A DNA stretch of 64,000 bases from JBNKWA01 sp050299555 (GTDB lineage: Bacteria > Pseudomonadota > Alphaproteobacteria > Rhodobacterales > Rhodobacteraceae). The translations under genes and the position numbers were made by a program. This document shows positions 50,832 through 60,112 of this stretch, one piece after another. The stretch is from positions 1 to 64,000 of the forward strand of contig JBNKWA010000090.1 of NCBI GenBank assembly GCA_050299555.1, written 5' to 3'. The notes beneath the pieces were generated by a model, which was given only the letters and a program-made list of their open reading frames with translations, had not been told where the DNA came from and made no database searches. Positions within the stretch are counted from its first letter, which is position 1, and the number at the start of each line of letters is the position of its first letter.

Positions 50832-51940
50832 CAGGCAGCCACCATCTTCACAATGGCGCCGATCACGCGGGCTTGCCCGGCCACGTCCATGGCGCCGTCC
50901 GAGGGCAGTGCCAGCGCCTGCAGGAACAGCCCGGGCGATACTGCCTCGTCCTCGCCATGGGGCCAGAAGCGAAGGCCGCTGCAGAGCGGCTGCATGTGCA
51001 TGGGCTTCCAGCCGGGGCAACTGTCGATCCCCTGGGAACGCAGGCCGCGCATGATCTGATAGGGGTGGACCGGCACCTCGGCCGGGTCGAACCGCGCCAC
51101 GGTCAGCCAGCGATTGCCGGTGGCGCCCTTCACCTCGCCCTGCAATGCGATGCCGGGGATCTTGGCGAAGCCCTCGGCATAGCGCCGGTGGATCGCCTGA
51201 CGCGCCGCTACCCGTTCCGGCAGCAGCGAAAGCTGGCCGCGGCCGATTTCGGCGAGGATGCTGGACATGCGGTAGTTGTAGGCGATTTCGCTGTGCTGGT
51301 AGTGCTCGGCGGCATCGCGGCCCTGGGTGGCGAGCTTGCGGGCGCGGGCGATCAGGTCGCCGTCGTCGCTGGCCAGCGCGCCGCCACCCGAGGTGGTGAC
51401 GATCCTGCCGTCATTGAAGGAATAGGCGGCCAGCAGCCCGTGCGCGCCCGAGGGCCGGTTGCGATAGGTGGCGCCGAGCGATTCCGTCGCATCCTCGATC
51501 ACCGGTACGCCGTAGGTGTCGGCCAGCGCCATGATCGCGTCCATGTCCGCAGGCTGGCCGTAGAGATGCACGACGATGATGGCGCGTGGCAGCCTGCCCT
51601 CGGCCCGGGCCGCGTCCAGCGCACGCTCCAGCGCCGCCGGCGACATGGTCCAGCTTTCCGGCTCGCTGTCGATCAGCACCGGCTCGGCACCCTGGTAGAG
51701 GATCGGATTGAGCGAGGCGGCCAGGGTGGTGTCGGAAACGAACACCCGGTCGCCGGGGCCGATGTCGAGGACCCGGACGGCGAGGTGAAGCGCCGCCGTG
51801 CCCGAGGACACTGCCACCACGTGCCGCCTGGCGGTGACCTGACCCAGTTCGGCCTCGAAGGCGGCGAGGTGCGGACCGGCCGGCGTTGCGCTGGCAAAAG
51901 CTGCGCCCGATGCGCCTTCTATCTCGCCGAGCGTTGCCAT
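50831..51940 (-). CDS. DegT/DnrJ/EryC1-family protein lacking PLP lysine
   Basis: 369 residues of the sugar aminotransferase fold: SSGTAALHLAVRVL (45-58), VSDTTLAASLNPILYQGAEP, IIVVHLYGQPADMDAI and VIEDATESLGATYRN. At the Schiff-base lysine position the usual SFNGNKIIT reads SFNDGRIVT, with R179 in place of Lys. The enzyme cannot form the internal aldimine in the normal way and may be a dehydratase, a scaffold or inactive. ATG at 51940; a TTG 23 codons upstream is less likely. Confidence 0.8.
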   Translation of the reverse strand: MATLGEIEGASGAAFASATPAGPHLAAFEAELGQVTARRHVVAVSSGTAALHLAVRVLDIGPGDRVFVSDTTLAASLNPILYQGAEPVLIDSEPESWTMSPAALERALDAARAEGRLPRAIIVVHLYGQPADMDAIMALADTYGVPVIEDATESLGATYRNRPSGAHGLLAAYSFNDGRIVTTSGGGALASDDGDLIARARKLATQGRDAAEHYQHSEIAYNYRMSSILAEIGRGQLSLLPERVAARQAIHRRYAEGFAKIPGIALQGEVKGATGNRWLTVARFDPAEVPVHPYQIMRGLRSQGIDSCPGWKPMHMQPLCSGLRFWPHGEDEAVSPGLFLQALALPSDGAMDVAGQARVIGAIVKMVAA

Positions 51941-52036
51941 GCGCGCGTTCTGCTTTCTGCCTTTGCCCTGGCCGCGGGCCGCGGCGCCGCGCAACTTTAG
52001 CGCGTTCAAGGGTCTATCATCATCCGAATTTGGCGA

Positions 52037-53488
52037 TCAACGGGCAGCGCGGCGGCGAAAAAGCGGTAGCAGCAGCGGCCGCCATGCTGCGGTGATGGCC
52101 GCGCCCATCAGAAGGCCGGTCAGCGCCCGCGCCTCCAGCGCCGTCGGTGCCCAGGCGAGCCGGTCGGCGACGACACCGGCGAGGATCAGGAGCGCGGACA
52201 GAAGCACGGGCACCGGGCGCAGGAGCTGCTTGATCATCCCGGTGCCGGCCGGCAGCAGCATGAGGCAGAGCCCCGCGTTCAGAACATGGAACAGGATGAA
52301 GCCCGGCAACACCAGGCTCGGTCCGGTGATCGCAAGGCCAGCGCCGCAGAGCAGCGCCACCAGTGCCGCGGTCAGGGTCGCTCCGGGCCTGCCCTGGGCG
52401 TTCAGCGCCGCCCCGGCCAGTGCCGCCAGGGCATAGGCCGGCAGGGCGAGGAACATCATCCGCGCATTTGCCGAGACGATATTCATCCCGGCGATGGTCA
52501 TCTCGCCGCGCAGAAAGATCAGCCGGGCGATCGGATCGCCCTGCACCAGACCGACGACCAGCGTCGCGCCGGTCACCACCAGAAGCGCCGCCGCGGCCCG
52601 GTCGAAGGCGCTGTTATCGGTGTCTCCGCGCCGATACGCGTCGCTGAAAAGCGTCAGCGCCACAGTAACCACCGGTGCGATGAGGATGCCCGCCGGCAAC
52701 TCGAACAGCTTGGCGGCATAATTGAAGGCCGCGAGTTGCCCCGCCCCCTGCACCGAGATCAACGTCCGGAACAGGACCGGCGACAGGATGGCGATGCCGG
52801 TCGCCGTGGCACCCAGCGCGAAGCGGCCGGCCAGTCCCGGCGCAACCGGCTGCCCTTCCCCGGCTGGAAAGGTCGCGCGCCGCACCGCCAGCCTGAGTGC
52901 GAGCAGGCGGATGGCAAGGGCGGCGACGATCCCCACCGCCAGGGCGCCGAAGGCGCCGGGGCCGCTGAAAAGCAGCAACAGGACGATGATCAGCACCGCG
53001 TTGTAATAAAGCGTGCCCAGGCCGGCCGCGGCGAAGCGTCCGCCGGCGTTCAGCCAGGCGGCGAGCACACCGGTGACAGCGGCAATGGGCAGGCCGAGGG
53101 CGATCAGCCGCACATACGGCGCCAGCGGCTCCCAACTCTCCAGCGCCATGCCCGGTGCGAACACCGCGATCACCAGCTGTGGCCGCAGCGCCACCGCCGC
53201 CGCGATCGCGCCAAAGCCCAGTGCGGCCGCGACCAGCGCCCGGTCGCGCAGCCGCTCCCGCTCTTCGGCGGGCGCCGTGCGGAAGGCCGGCACCAGCGCT
53301 GCGCTGAAGCCGCCCGCGAGCAGCAGGCCGACGAGGAAGTCGGGCAAGGTCAGCAGGATTACCGCCAGATCCGCCTCGACCGAGACGCCGGCCTTGGCCG
53401 CCAGCACCGCCTCGCGCAGAAAGCCCGCCACGCGGCCGATGAGGATCACCAGCGACAATGCAAGCGAGGCGCGCAGGAGACCCGTCAT
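52037..53488 (-). CDS. murJ: MurJ/MviN-type lipid flippase
   Basis: 483 residues, about thirteen to fourteen hydrophobic helices. SLVILIGRVAGFLREAVLAA and FLVGLLLAGGFSAALVPAF at the start are the MurJ/MviN signature, including the FGxG-like lumen Arg. MurJ flips lipid II; being next to asnB and degT genes, it may instead flip a polysaccharide unit. It starts 10 bp after the metK stop. Confidence 0.82.
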   Translation of the reverse strand: MTGLLRASLALSLVILIGRVAGFLREAVLAAKAGVSVEADLAVILLTLPDFLVGLLLAGGFSAALVPAFRTAPAEERERLRDRALVAAALGFGAIAAAVALRPQLVIAVFAPGMALESWEPLAPYVRLIALGLPIAAVTGVLAAWLNAGGRFAAAGLGTLYYNAVLIIVLLLLFSGPGAFGALAVGIVAALAIRLLALRLAVRRATFPAGEGQPVAPGLAGRFALGATATGIAILSPVLFRTLISVQGAGQLAAFNYAAKLFELPAGILIAPVVTVALTLFSDAYRRGDTDNSAFDRAAAALLVVTGATLVVGLVQGDPIARLIFLRGEMTIAGMNIVSANARMMFLALPAYALAALAGAALNAQGRPGATLTAALVALLCGAGLAITGPSLVLPGFILFHVLNAGLCLMLLPAGTGMIKQLLRPVPVLLSALLILAGVVADRLAWAPTALEARALTGLLMGAAITAAWRPLLLPLFRRRAAR

Positions 53489-53498
53489 GGGGCCGGGC

Positions 53499-54674
53499 CT
53501 AGACCAGCGCCTTCAGCCGCTCGGCAAGGTCGGTGCGCTCCCACGAGAAGCCGCCGTCGGGTTCGGGCGCGCGGCCGAAATGGCCATAGGCGGCGGTTCG
53601 GCGATAGATCGGCCGGTTGAGCCCGAGGTGGGTGCGGATGCCGCGCGGCGTCAGCACCATCGCCTCGCGCAGCGCCGTCTCGATCCGCTCCGGAGCGGTA
53701 TCGCCGGTGCCGTGGGTGTCGACATAGACCGATAGCGGTTCGGGCACGCCAATGGCGTACGAAAGCTGGATCGTGCAGCGCGCGGCCAGCCCGGCGGCGA
53801 CCACGTTCTTGGCCAGATAGCGTGCGGCATAGGCGGCCGAACGGTCCACCTTGGTCGGGTCCTTGCCCGAGAACGCGCCGCCGCCATGCGGCGCTGCCCC
53901 GCCATAGGTGTCGACGATGATCTTGCGGCCGGTCAGCCCGGCATCGCCATCGGGCCCGCCGATGACAAAGCGCCCGGTCGGGTTGATGTGCCAGACGGTG
54001 TCGGCGTCGATCCAGCCTTCCGGCAGGGCGCCGCGAACATGAGGCTCGATGAGGGCGCGGACGTCGTGCGAGGTCATGTTGCCGTCGGTGTGCTGGGTCG
54101 AAACCACGATGGTGTGAACCCTGACCGGCCGGCCGTCGCGATACTCCACGGTCAGCTGCGACTTGGCATCGGGGCCGAGCAGGGTCTCGCCTGCGTGGCG
54201 TGCTTCGGCGAGTGCCTGCAGGATCTTGTGGGCGTAGAGGATCGGCGAGGGCATCAGCTCCGGCGTCTCGTCGGTGGCGTAGCCGAACATGATGCCCTGG
54301 TCGCCGGCGCCCTCGTCCTTGTTGCCGCTGGCATCGACACCCTGCGCAATGTCGAGGCTCTGCTCGTGCACCAGGCAGTCGATCCCACAGGTGCGATAGT
54401 GGAAGCCCTTTTGCATGTAGCCGATCTGGCGGATGGTTTCGCGTGCCGCGGCGACCATCTCCTCGGGGTGGATGGGATGCTCCTCGCTGACCTTGATCTC
54501 GCCCATCAACACCACCTTGTTGGTGGTGGCGGCGGTCTCGACCGCCACGCGGGCCTCGGGCTCGCGGGCGATGATCATGTCCAGGATAGCGTCCGAGATC
54601 TGGTCGCAGACCTTGTCGGGATGACCTTCCGACACCGACTCCGACGTGAAGAGATAATTTCTGCGCCCGCTCAT
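53499..54674 (-). CDS. metK: S-adenosylmethionine synthetase
   Basis: 391 residues: YLFTSESVSEGHPDKVCDQI at the start, GAGDQGIMFGYATDETPELM, GRFVIGGPDGDAGLTGRKII and GGGAFSGKDPTKVDRSAAYA are the MetK signatures. It makes SAM from methionine and ATP. ATG at 54674 (MSGRRNYLF); the longer frame is not conserved. The 5' region was searched by eye for the SAM/SAH riboswitch known upstream of metK in Rhodobacterales, without a convincing match. Confidence 0.95.
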   Translation of the reverse strand: MSGRRNYLFTSESVSEGHPDKVCDQISDAILDMIIAREPEARVAVETAATTNKVVLMGEIKVSEEHPIHPEEMVAAARETIRQIGYMQKGFHYRTCGIDCLVHEQSLDIAQGVDASGNKDEGAGDQGIMFGYATDETPELMPSPILYAHKILQALAEARHAGETLLGPDAKSQLTVEYRDGRPVRVHTIVVSTQHTDGNMTSHDVRALIEPHVRGALPEGWIDADTVWHINPTGRFVIGGPDGDAGLTGRKIIVDTYGGAAPHGGGAFSGKDPTKVDRSAAYAARYLAKNVVAAGLAARCTIQLSYAIGVPEPLSVYVDTHGTGDTAPERIETALREAMVLTPRGIRTHLGLNRPIYRRTAAYGHFGRAPEPDGGFSWERTDLAERLKALV

Positions 54675-54892
54675 CCGCCTGCCGATGCCCCCTCTGCCTT
54701 GCTGCCGACGCTTATACTGGTGGCCCCGGCGAATTCGAGGCCTGATTTCGGGTTCGGCGGCCTTCCGGTGCTGCGGGAAGATGCCGCGGTGGCACGCCTG
54801 CAACAGTGCAAGGTCGTAACTGTGGCAGGGTTAATCCTTTCATAATCAGCAGGGTGTTGAGTTGCGCGGCCCGTTGAAGGGGAGCACGCCCT

Positions 54893-56044
54893 ATGTCGAT
54901 CCTCGAAATTTTCCTGCTTGCCATCGCGGCCGCAATGTCCGGTGGGGGCATGACCTTGCTTGCCGCCCGCCAGCGCAACCGGCGTGTGGCTGTAAGCAGG
55001 CCGGCGTCCAGACGCGAGCCCAAGGCCGAGGTGCCGCGTCCGACGCCGGTACAGGCGGCAAGGGCGCCCGACCCCGAGCCGCCGGAAGCCGGTGCCGGCC
55101 CGGCCAGGCCCCTGAGACTTGAAGCGCCCGAGGCCGAACCGGTCGAGGCCGTCGACCGTGAAGCCGTCATGAAGGCCCTTTCGATCCTCGCCGAGGGTCA
55201 GGCCGTGCTGATCTCGGGACTCGATGCGCTTGCGGCCGGGAACGCGGACGAGGTGACCGACGCGGTCGCCATTCTCGGCGAGACGCTGAGCACGCGCATC
55301 GATGCCCTGGAAGGCGGCATCAGTGCGCGGCTGACCGCACTCGAAAAGGCCCTGCAGCGGGAGCGTCTGTCAAAGCTGGAGGACAAGGTCGAGGCCCTGT
55401 CGACCGATCTGGCGGCGCAACTCGACGAGGCGAACGGGCGGGCCAAGGCCCAACTCGACAAGCGGCTTGCCGCCGCGGAGAAGACGATCGCGGCCCGCGT
55501 CGCGGCCGCCATCGACGAGGCGGCGCAGCCCGAGGATGACTTGCAGGCGACCCTGTCCCAGGGGCTGGCGGGCGTCGGCCGGCGGATCGACCGGCTGACG
55601 GCGCTGCTGCCGGCGCTGCTGCCGAGTCCGTCGTCGATGCCGTCACCGGCCCGGTCAGCGACGACACTGCAGATGCCAAACCAGGCTGCGGCCGGATCCG
55701 AGGGCGAGGAAGCGGCCCCGGAGGAAGACGAGCTGAAGCAGCCGGCGGCCGAAGCGCCGCAGCCGTCGCCTGCGGGCGCGGAGGCCGCGGCTGAGGCATA
55801 CGAGGCCGGTGCCGCCGCAACCGAAACGCCCACGGTCGCAACCACGGCCACGGCGCCGAAGTTCGCTGTCGTCTCCGGCGGCGATGAAGCCGAGGATGAC
55901 GATGCGGCGGCCAGTCATCCGCCGCCGGTCCCCGAGCACGTGGAATCGCCGCTTGAACGCGCCCGCCGCGAACTGGCGATGATGCGCACCCGCGAGACGC
56001 TGACCGGCCTGCTGAAGACCTCGGGCCAGGGGCAGGGCACCTAG
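54893..56044 (+). CDS. Membrane-anchored coiled-coil protein, unknown
   Basis: 383 residues. One N-terminal hydrophobic helix (MSILEIFLLAIAAAMSGGGM), a Pro/Ala-rich stretch, a long coiled-coil (about 80-235, with LSTRIDALEGGISARLTALE and LEDKVEALSTDLAAQL), then an Ala/Glu/Pro-rich disordered region. The final basic helix is RARRELAMMRTRETLTGLL. No enzyme motif. It resembles envelope-spanning structural or polar-organising proteins in design only. Divergent from metK, and convergent with pntB (34 bp between stops). Confidence 0.7.
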   Translation: MSILEIFLLAIAAAMSGGGMTLLAARQRNRRVAVSRPASRREPKAEVPRPTPVQAARAPDPEPPEAGAGPARPLRLEAPEAEPVEAVDREAVMKALSILAEGQAVLISGLDALAAGNADEVTDAVAILGETLSTRIDALEGGISARLTALEKALQRERLSKLEDKVEALSTDLAAQLDEANGRAKAQLDKRLAAAEKTIAARVAAAIDEAAQPEDDLQATLSQGLAGVGRRIDRLTALLPALLPSPSSMPSPARSATTLQMPNQAAAGSEGEEAAPEEDELKQPAAEAPQPSPAGAEAAAEAYEAGAAATETPTVATTATAPKFAVVSGGDEAEDDDAAASHPPPVPEHVESPLERARRELAMMRTRETLTGLLKTSGQGQGT

Positions 56045-56078
56045 CAGCCGCCGGTCCCCATCGGGGAATCTGCCCGGC

Positions 56079-57530
56079 TCAGGTGATCCGGGTCAGAAGC
56101 TCGTCCACCGACTTCTTGGCGTCGCCATAGAACATCCGCGTGTTCTCCTTGTAGAACAGCGGGTTCTCGATGCCCGAATAGCCGGTGCCCTGGCCGCGCT
56201 TCGACACGATGACATGCTTGGCCTTCCAGACCTCCAGCACCGGCATGCCGGCAATGGGCGAGTTGGGATCCTCCTGCGCCGCCGGGTTCACGATGTCGTT
56301 GGAGCCGACCACGATGGCGACGTCGGTGGCCGGGAAGTCGTCGTTGATCTCTTCCATCTCCAGAACGATGTCGTAGGGCACCTTGGCCTCGGCCAGAAGC
56401 ACGTTCATGTGTCCCGGCAGCCGGCCGGCGACCGGGTGGATGCCGAAGCGCACCTCCTTGCCCCTGGCGCGCAGCCGCTTGGTCAGCTCCGAGATCGACT
56501 GCTGCGCCTGGGCGACGGCCATGCCGTAACCCGGCACGATGATGACGCTGTCGGCATCGTCGAGCAGCGCCGCCACGGAATCGGCGTCGATCGGCACCAT
56601 TTCGCCCGAGATCTCGGCCGCCGGCCCGCCGGTGCCGCCGAAGCCGCCCAGGATGACGCTGACGAAGTTGCGGTTCATCGCCCGGCACATGATGTAGCTG
56701 AGGATCGCACCCGAAGAGCCGACCAGCGCGCCGGTGACGATCAGCAGGTCGTTGGACAGCGTGAAGCCGATGGCCGCCGCCGCCCAGCCCGAGTAGCTGT
56801 TGAGCATCGACACCACCACCGGCATGTCGGCGCCGCCGATGCCCATGATCAGGTGCCAGCCGATGAAGCCGGCAATCGCCGTGACCAGCAGCAGCAGGAA
56901 GAAGCCGGTGCCGCCGAAATCGAGCCCCCAGACATAGATTATGGTCAGCAGCAGACAGGCCGCCGCCGCGGCCGCATTCAGCATGTGCCCGCCCGGCAGC
57001 TTGTAGGGCTTGCCGTCGATCTTGCCCGCAAGCTTGCCGAAGGCGACGATGGAGCCGGTGAAGGTGACCGCGCCGATGAAGATGCCGAGCGCGACCTCGA
57101 CCTTCATGATGGTCAGTTCCAGCCCGGTCTTGTGGGCCAGAACGGCGGCGAAGCCGCGCAGGCTGTCCTCGTTGTCGGCGGCACGCTCGGCCAGCATGCG
57201 CGACGCTTCCCAGTCGGCATTCAGCCCGATGAAGACCGCTGCGAGACCGACGAAGCTGTGCAGCGCCGCGACAAGCTGCGGCATCTCGGTCATCTGCACC
57301 CGCTGGGCGACATAGGTGCCGGCAGCGGCGCCGATCAGCATCATCGGGATCAGCACCCAATAGGCACCGACGCCCGGGCCGAACATGGTAAAGACCACGG
57401 CGACGGCCATGCCGACGATGCCGTACCAGACCGCGCGCTTGGCGCTTTCCTGGTTCGACAGCCCGCCGAGGCTGAGGATGAACAGGATCGAGGCCGCGAT
57501 GTAGGCGGCGGTGACCAGGCCCTGGCTCAT
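56079..57530 (-). CDS. pntB: NAD(P) transhydrogenase subunit beta
   Basis: 483 residues. About nine membrane helices, with GGADMPVVVSMLNSYSGWAA as the proton channel signature. The C-terminal NADP(H)-binding dIII domain has VIIVPGYGMAVAQAQ, IHPVAGRLPGHMNVLLAEA, VGSNDIVNPAA and GYSGIENPLFY. With PntA it uses the proton gradient to reduce NADP with NADH. ATG at 57530, 14 bp after the pntA stop. Confidence 0.95.
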   Translation of the reverse strand: MSQGLVTAAYIAASILFILSLGGLSNQESAKRAVWYGIVGMAVAVVFTMFGPGVGAYWVLIPMMLIGAAAGTYVAQRVQMTEMPQLVAALHSFVGLAAVFIGLNADWEASRMLAERAADNEDSLRGFAAVLAHKTGLELTIMKVEVALGIFIGAVTFTGSIVAFGKLAGKIDGKPYKLPGGHMLNAAAAAACLLLTIIYVWGLDFGGTGFFLLLLVTAIAGFIGWHLIMGIGGADMPVVVSMLNSYSGWAAAAIGFTLSNDLLIVTGALVGSSGAILSYIMCRAMNRNFVSVILGGFGGTGGPAAEISGEMVPIDADSVAALLDDADSVIIVPGYGMAVAQAQQSISELTKRLRARGKEVRFGIHPVAGRLPGHMNVLLAEAKVPYDIVLEMEEINDDFPATDVAIVVGSNDIVNPAAQEDPNSPIAGMPVLEVWKAKHVIVSKRGQGTGYSGIENPLFYKENTRMFYGDAKKSVDELLTRIT

Positions 57531-57543
57531 GCTTTCGCCCCCC

Positions 57544-59112
57544 TCACGACTTCTGGAACATGGCGAGCATCCGGCGCGTGACCATGAAGCCGCCCACAAT
57601 GTTGATGGTTGCGATCAGGACCGAGACCGCCGCCAGAAGCAGCACCAGCCAGCTTCCCGAGCCCACCTGCAGCAACGCGCCGAGGATGATGATCCCCGAG
57701 ATCGCGTTGGTCACCGACATCAGCGGCGTATGCAGCGCATGGCTGACGCCCCAGATCACCTGGAAGCCGACAAAGCAGGCCAGCGCGAAGACGATGAAGT
57801 GCTGCATGAAGCTTGCCGGCGCATAGGCGCCAACCAGTAGCGCCAGCAGCCCGCCGACGCCGAGAAGCGTCACCTGGAACCGGGTCTGCGCCTGGAAGGC
57901 GGCAACCTCGGCGGCGCGCTTTTCCTCTACCGTCAGTTCCTTCGGCTTCGGGGCCGCCTTGGCGATGGCCTGGATCTTGGGTGGTGGTGGCGGATAGGTG
58001 ATTTCGCCGCCATGGGCCACCGTGGCGCCGCGGATCACGTCGTCCTCCATGTTCTGGACGATGACGCCGTCCTTGCCCGGCGTCAGGTCATCGAGCATGT
58101 GGCGGATGTTGGTGGCGTAGAGGTTGGACGACTGCGTCGCCATGCGGCTGGGGAAGTCGGTATAGCCGATCACCGTCACCCCGTTCGGGGTCTCGATCTT
58201 CTGGTCCGGCACCGTCAGATCGCAGTTGCCGCCGCGCTCGGCCGCGAGGTCGACCACCACCGAGCCGGGCTTCATCGCCTCGACCATGTCCTTCAGCCAA
58301 AGCTTCGGCGCATCGCGGCCGGGGATCAGCGCCGTGGTGATGACGATGTCCATCTCGGGCGCCAGTTCGCGGAACTTCGCCAGCTGCTTCTCGCGGAATT
58401 CGGGGCTGGACGGAGCGGCATAGCCGCCGGTTGCGGCGCTGTCTTGGCTCGATTCCTCGAAGTCGAGGAAGACGAACTCGGCGCCCATGGATTCGATCTG
58501 CTCGGCCACCTCGGGGCGCACGTCGAAGGCATAGGTGATGGCGCCGAGGCTGACGGCCGCGCCGATGGCGGCGAGCCCGGCGACGCCGGCACCCACCACA
58601 AGCACCTTGGCGGGCGGCACCTTGCCGGCCGCGGTCACCTGGCCGGTGAAGAACCGGCCGAAATTGTTGCTGGCCTCGATCACCGCGCGATAGCCCGCGA
58701 TGTTGGCCATCGACGACAGGGCGTCCATCTTCTGGGCGCGGCTGATGCGCGGCACCATGTCCATGGCCAGCGCCGTCACGCCCTTCTTGTTCAGCGCCTC
58801 CAGAAGCTCGCCGTTCTGCGCCGGGTAGAGGAACGAGATCAGCGTCTGCCCCTTGCGGAAGCGCTTGACCTCGTCCGCTTCGGGCGGGCGCACCTTGACC
58901 ACGACGTCAACCGCCTTCCACAGGGCCGCGGCGTCGTCGAAAACCTCGACACCTGCCGCCTTGTAATCCGCGTCGGAATAGCGCGCCCCGGCCCCGGCGC
59001 CGGCTTGAACCGCCACTTCGTGCCCGAGCTTCTGCAGCCGCGCCGCACTGTCCGGCGTCAGCGCCACACGCTTCTCGCCGTCAAGGATTTCTGCCGGAGC
59101 TCCGATCTTCAT
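57544..59112 (-). CDS. pntA: NAD(P) transhydrogenase subunit alpha
   Basis: 522 residues, single-chain form. The soluble NAD(H)-binding dI (MKIGAPAEILDGEKRVALTP, VLVVGAGVAGLAAIGAAVSL) is joined by a Pro-rich linker (ITYPPPPPKIQ) to about four membrane helices (dII). Rhodospirillum-type genomes split this chain in two; here it is fused as in Rhodobacter and E. coli. It is the first gene of pntAB. Confidence 0.95.
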   Translation of the reverse strand: MKIGAPAEILDGEKRVALTPDSAARLQKLGHEVAVQAGAGAGARYSDADYKAAGVEVFDDAAALWKAVDVVVKVRPPEADEVKRFRKGQTLISFLYPAQNGELLEALNKKGVTALAMDMVPRISRAQKMDALSSMANIAGYRAVIEASNNFGRFFTGQVTAAGKVPPAKVLVVGAGVAGLAAIGAAVSLGAITYAFDVRPEVAEQIESMGAEFVFLDFEESSQDSAATGGYAAPSSPEFREKQLAKFRELAPEMDIVITTALIPGRDAPKLWLKDMVEAMKPGSVVVDLAAERGGNCDLTVPDQKIETPNGVTVIGYTDFPSRMATQSSNLYATNIRHMLDDLTPGKDGVIVQNMEDDVIRGATVAHGGEITYPPPPPKIQAIAKAAPKPKELTVEEKRAAEVAAFQAQTRFQVTLLGVGGLLALLVGAYAPASFMQHFIVFALACFVGFQVIWGVSHALHTPLMSVTNAISGIIILGALLQVGSGSWLVLLLAAVSVLIATINIVGGFMVTRRMLAMFQKS

Positions 59113-59245
59113 GTCTTCCCAACCCTCGCTGGTTGCCGTTCGGGCTGTTGCCGCCCGGGATTCGGTTCGCTTGACAGAGTTAGATAATTACCGCAGCGGT
59201 TGCGAGGCGAAATATGGCTCGCGAAAGAGAGACAATAGGCCAAGT

Positions 59246-59401
59246 GTGGACCCGGTATCACTTCTCTACTATGCGCTGATCTGCGGCGTGCTCGGCTATG
59301 CCGGGCCGCGGTTGGGCGGCGGTCCGATCCGCTTTGTGGTTGGCGCGGCGGTCGGTCTGGTCGCCGCGAGCGTTCTGCCGGCCCTGCGGGCGTTTTTCTA
59401 G
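59246..59401 (+). CDS. Small membrane protein divergent from pntA
   Basis: 51 residues from a GTG: MDPVSLLYYALICGVLGYAG and a second hydrophobic helix (FVVGAAVGLVAASVLPALRA) separated by a Gly-rich turn. As I recall, small two-helix proteins of this kind are seen next to pntA in Rhodobacterales, but no function is known. It is divergent from pntA (133 bp between starts) and ends four bases before the CDGSH gene on the other strand. Confidence 0.55.
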   Translation: MDPVSLLYYALICGVLGYAGPRLGGGPIRFVVGAAVGLVAASVLPALRAFF

Positions 59402-59405
59402 GCCG

Positions 59406-60044
59406 TCAGGCGCCGTCCGCCACCAGCACCACCTTCTTGTGGGTGCCGTCGCAGAACGGCTTGTTGCCCGAACGGCCGCAGCGGCAGAGGAACGCCTGCT
59501 TCACGGTGGTGACCTTCTTTCCCGAGCCGGCGATGATCTCGAGATTGCCGGATACCTTGAGCGGTCCGTCCTTCAGCGGTGTCACCTCGACCGCGCCGTC
59601 GCGGGCTTCCAGCGCGGCGCCGTCGCGGGCCGCGATCTCGCCGCTGGCGGTGAAGCGGCCGTCGGCGTGGCTGCCGTCGCAATAGGGCTTGGTCTTCGAC
59701 AGGCCGCAGCGGCAGAAGACGCGGCGGGTGCCGTCGGGGTTGCCGCCGGTGACGATCTCGGCCCTGAGCTCCAGCGGCCCGTCCTCCCAGACCCTGAGCG
59801 TGTTGACCGCTGGCGGCGCCTCGGCCGCGCCGCCATCCTTGCGGGTATAGGAGATGGCGCCCGAGGGGCAGGCCCGGGCGACGGCGGCGATGGCCTCGGC
59901 ATCGTCGGCCCCTGCGACGATCCACGCCTCGTCCCCGGCGCGGAACACCGACGGCAGGCCGAGCACGCAGCGCCGCGAATGGATGCAGCGGTCGCCGTCC
60001 CAGTGGACGTCGATGGCTTCCGACGCGTAGGTGCCCTTGCCCAT
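59406..60044 (-). CDS. Iron-sulfur protein with Fer4 and two CDGSH domains
   Basis: 212 residues. The N-terminal ~70 residues form a divergent [4Fe-4S] mono-cluster domain (HWDGDRCIHSRRCVLGLPSV ... ARACPSGAISY). Two CDGSH zinc-finger-like [2Fe-2S] sites follow: CRCGLSKTKPYCDGSH (about 112-127) and CRCGRSGNKPFCDGTH (about 188-203). Probably a cytoplasmic redox or iron-sulfur transfer protein. It is the gene following the formate dehydrogenase gene on the same strand. Confidence 0.88.
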   Translation of the reverse strand: MGKGTYASEAIDVHWDGDRCIHSRRCVLGLPSVFRAGDEAWIVAGADDAEAIAAVARACPSGAISYTRKDGGAAEAPPAVNTLRVWEDGPLELRAEIVTGGNPDGTRRVFCRCGLSKTKPYCDGSHADGRFTASGEIAARDGAALEARDGAVEVTPLKDGPLKVSGNLEIIAGSGKKVTTVKQAFLCRCGRSGNKPFCDGTHKKVVLVADGA

Positions 60045-60112
60045 GACCGATCCTCCCGTGGTTGTAGCCTCGCTTCAGCCTAGCGCGGCGGGCCGCCGGG
60101 GCAAGGGGGCTG

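Noticed and set aside
54675..54892. SAM/SAH riboswitch upstream of metK
   Set aside because: The position is right for the Rhodobacterales metK motif, but I found no hairpin with the expected stem, loop and ribosome-site pseudoknot. A covariance search would be decisive.
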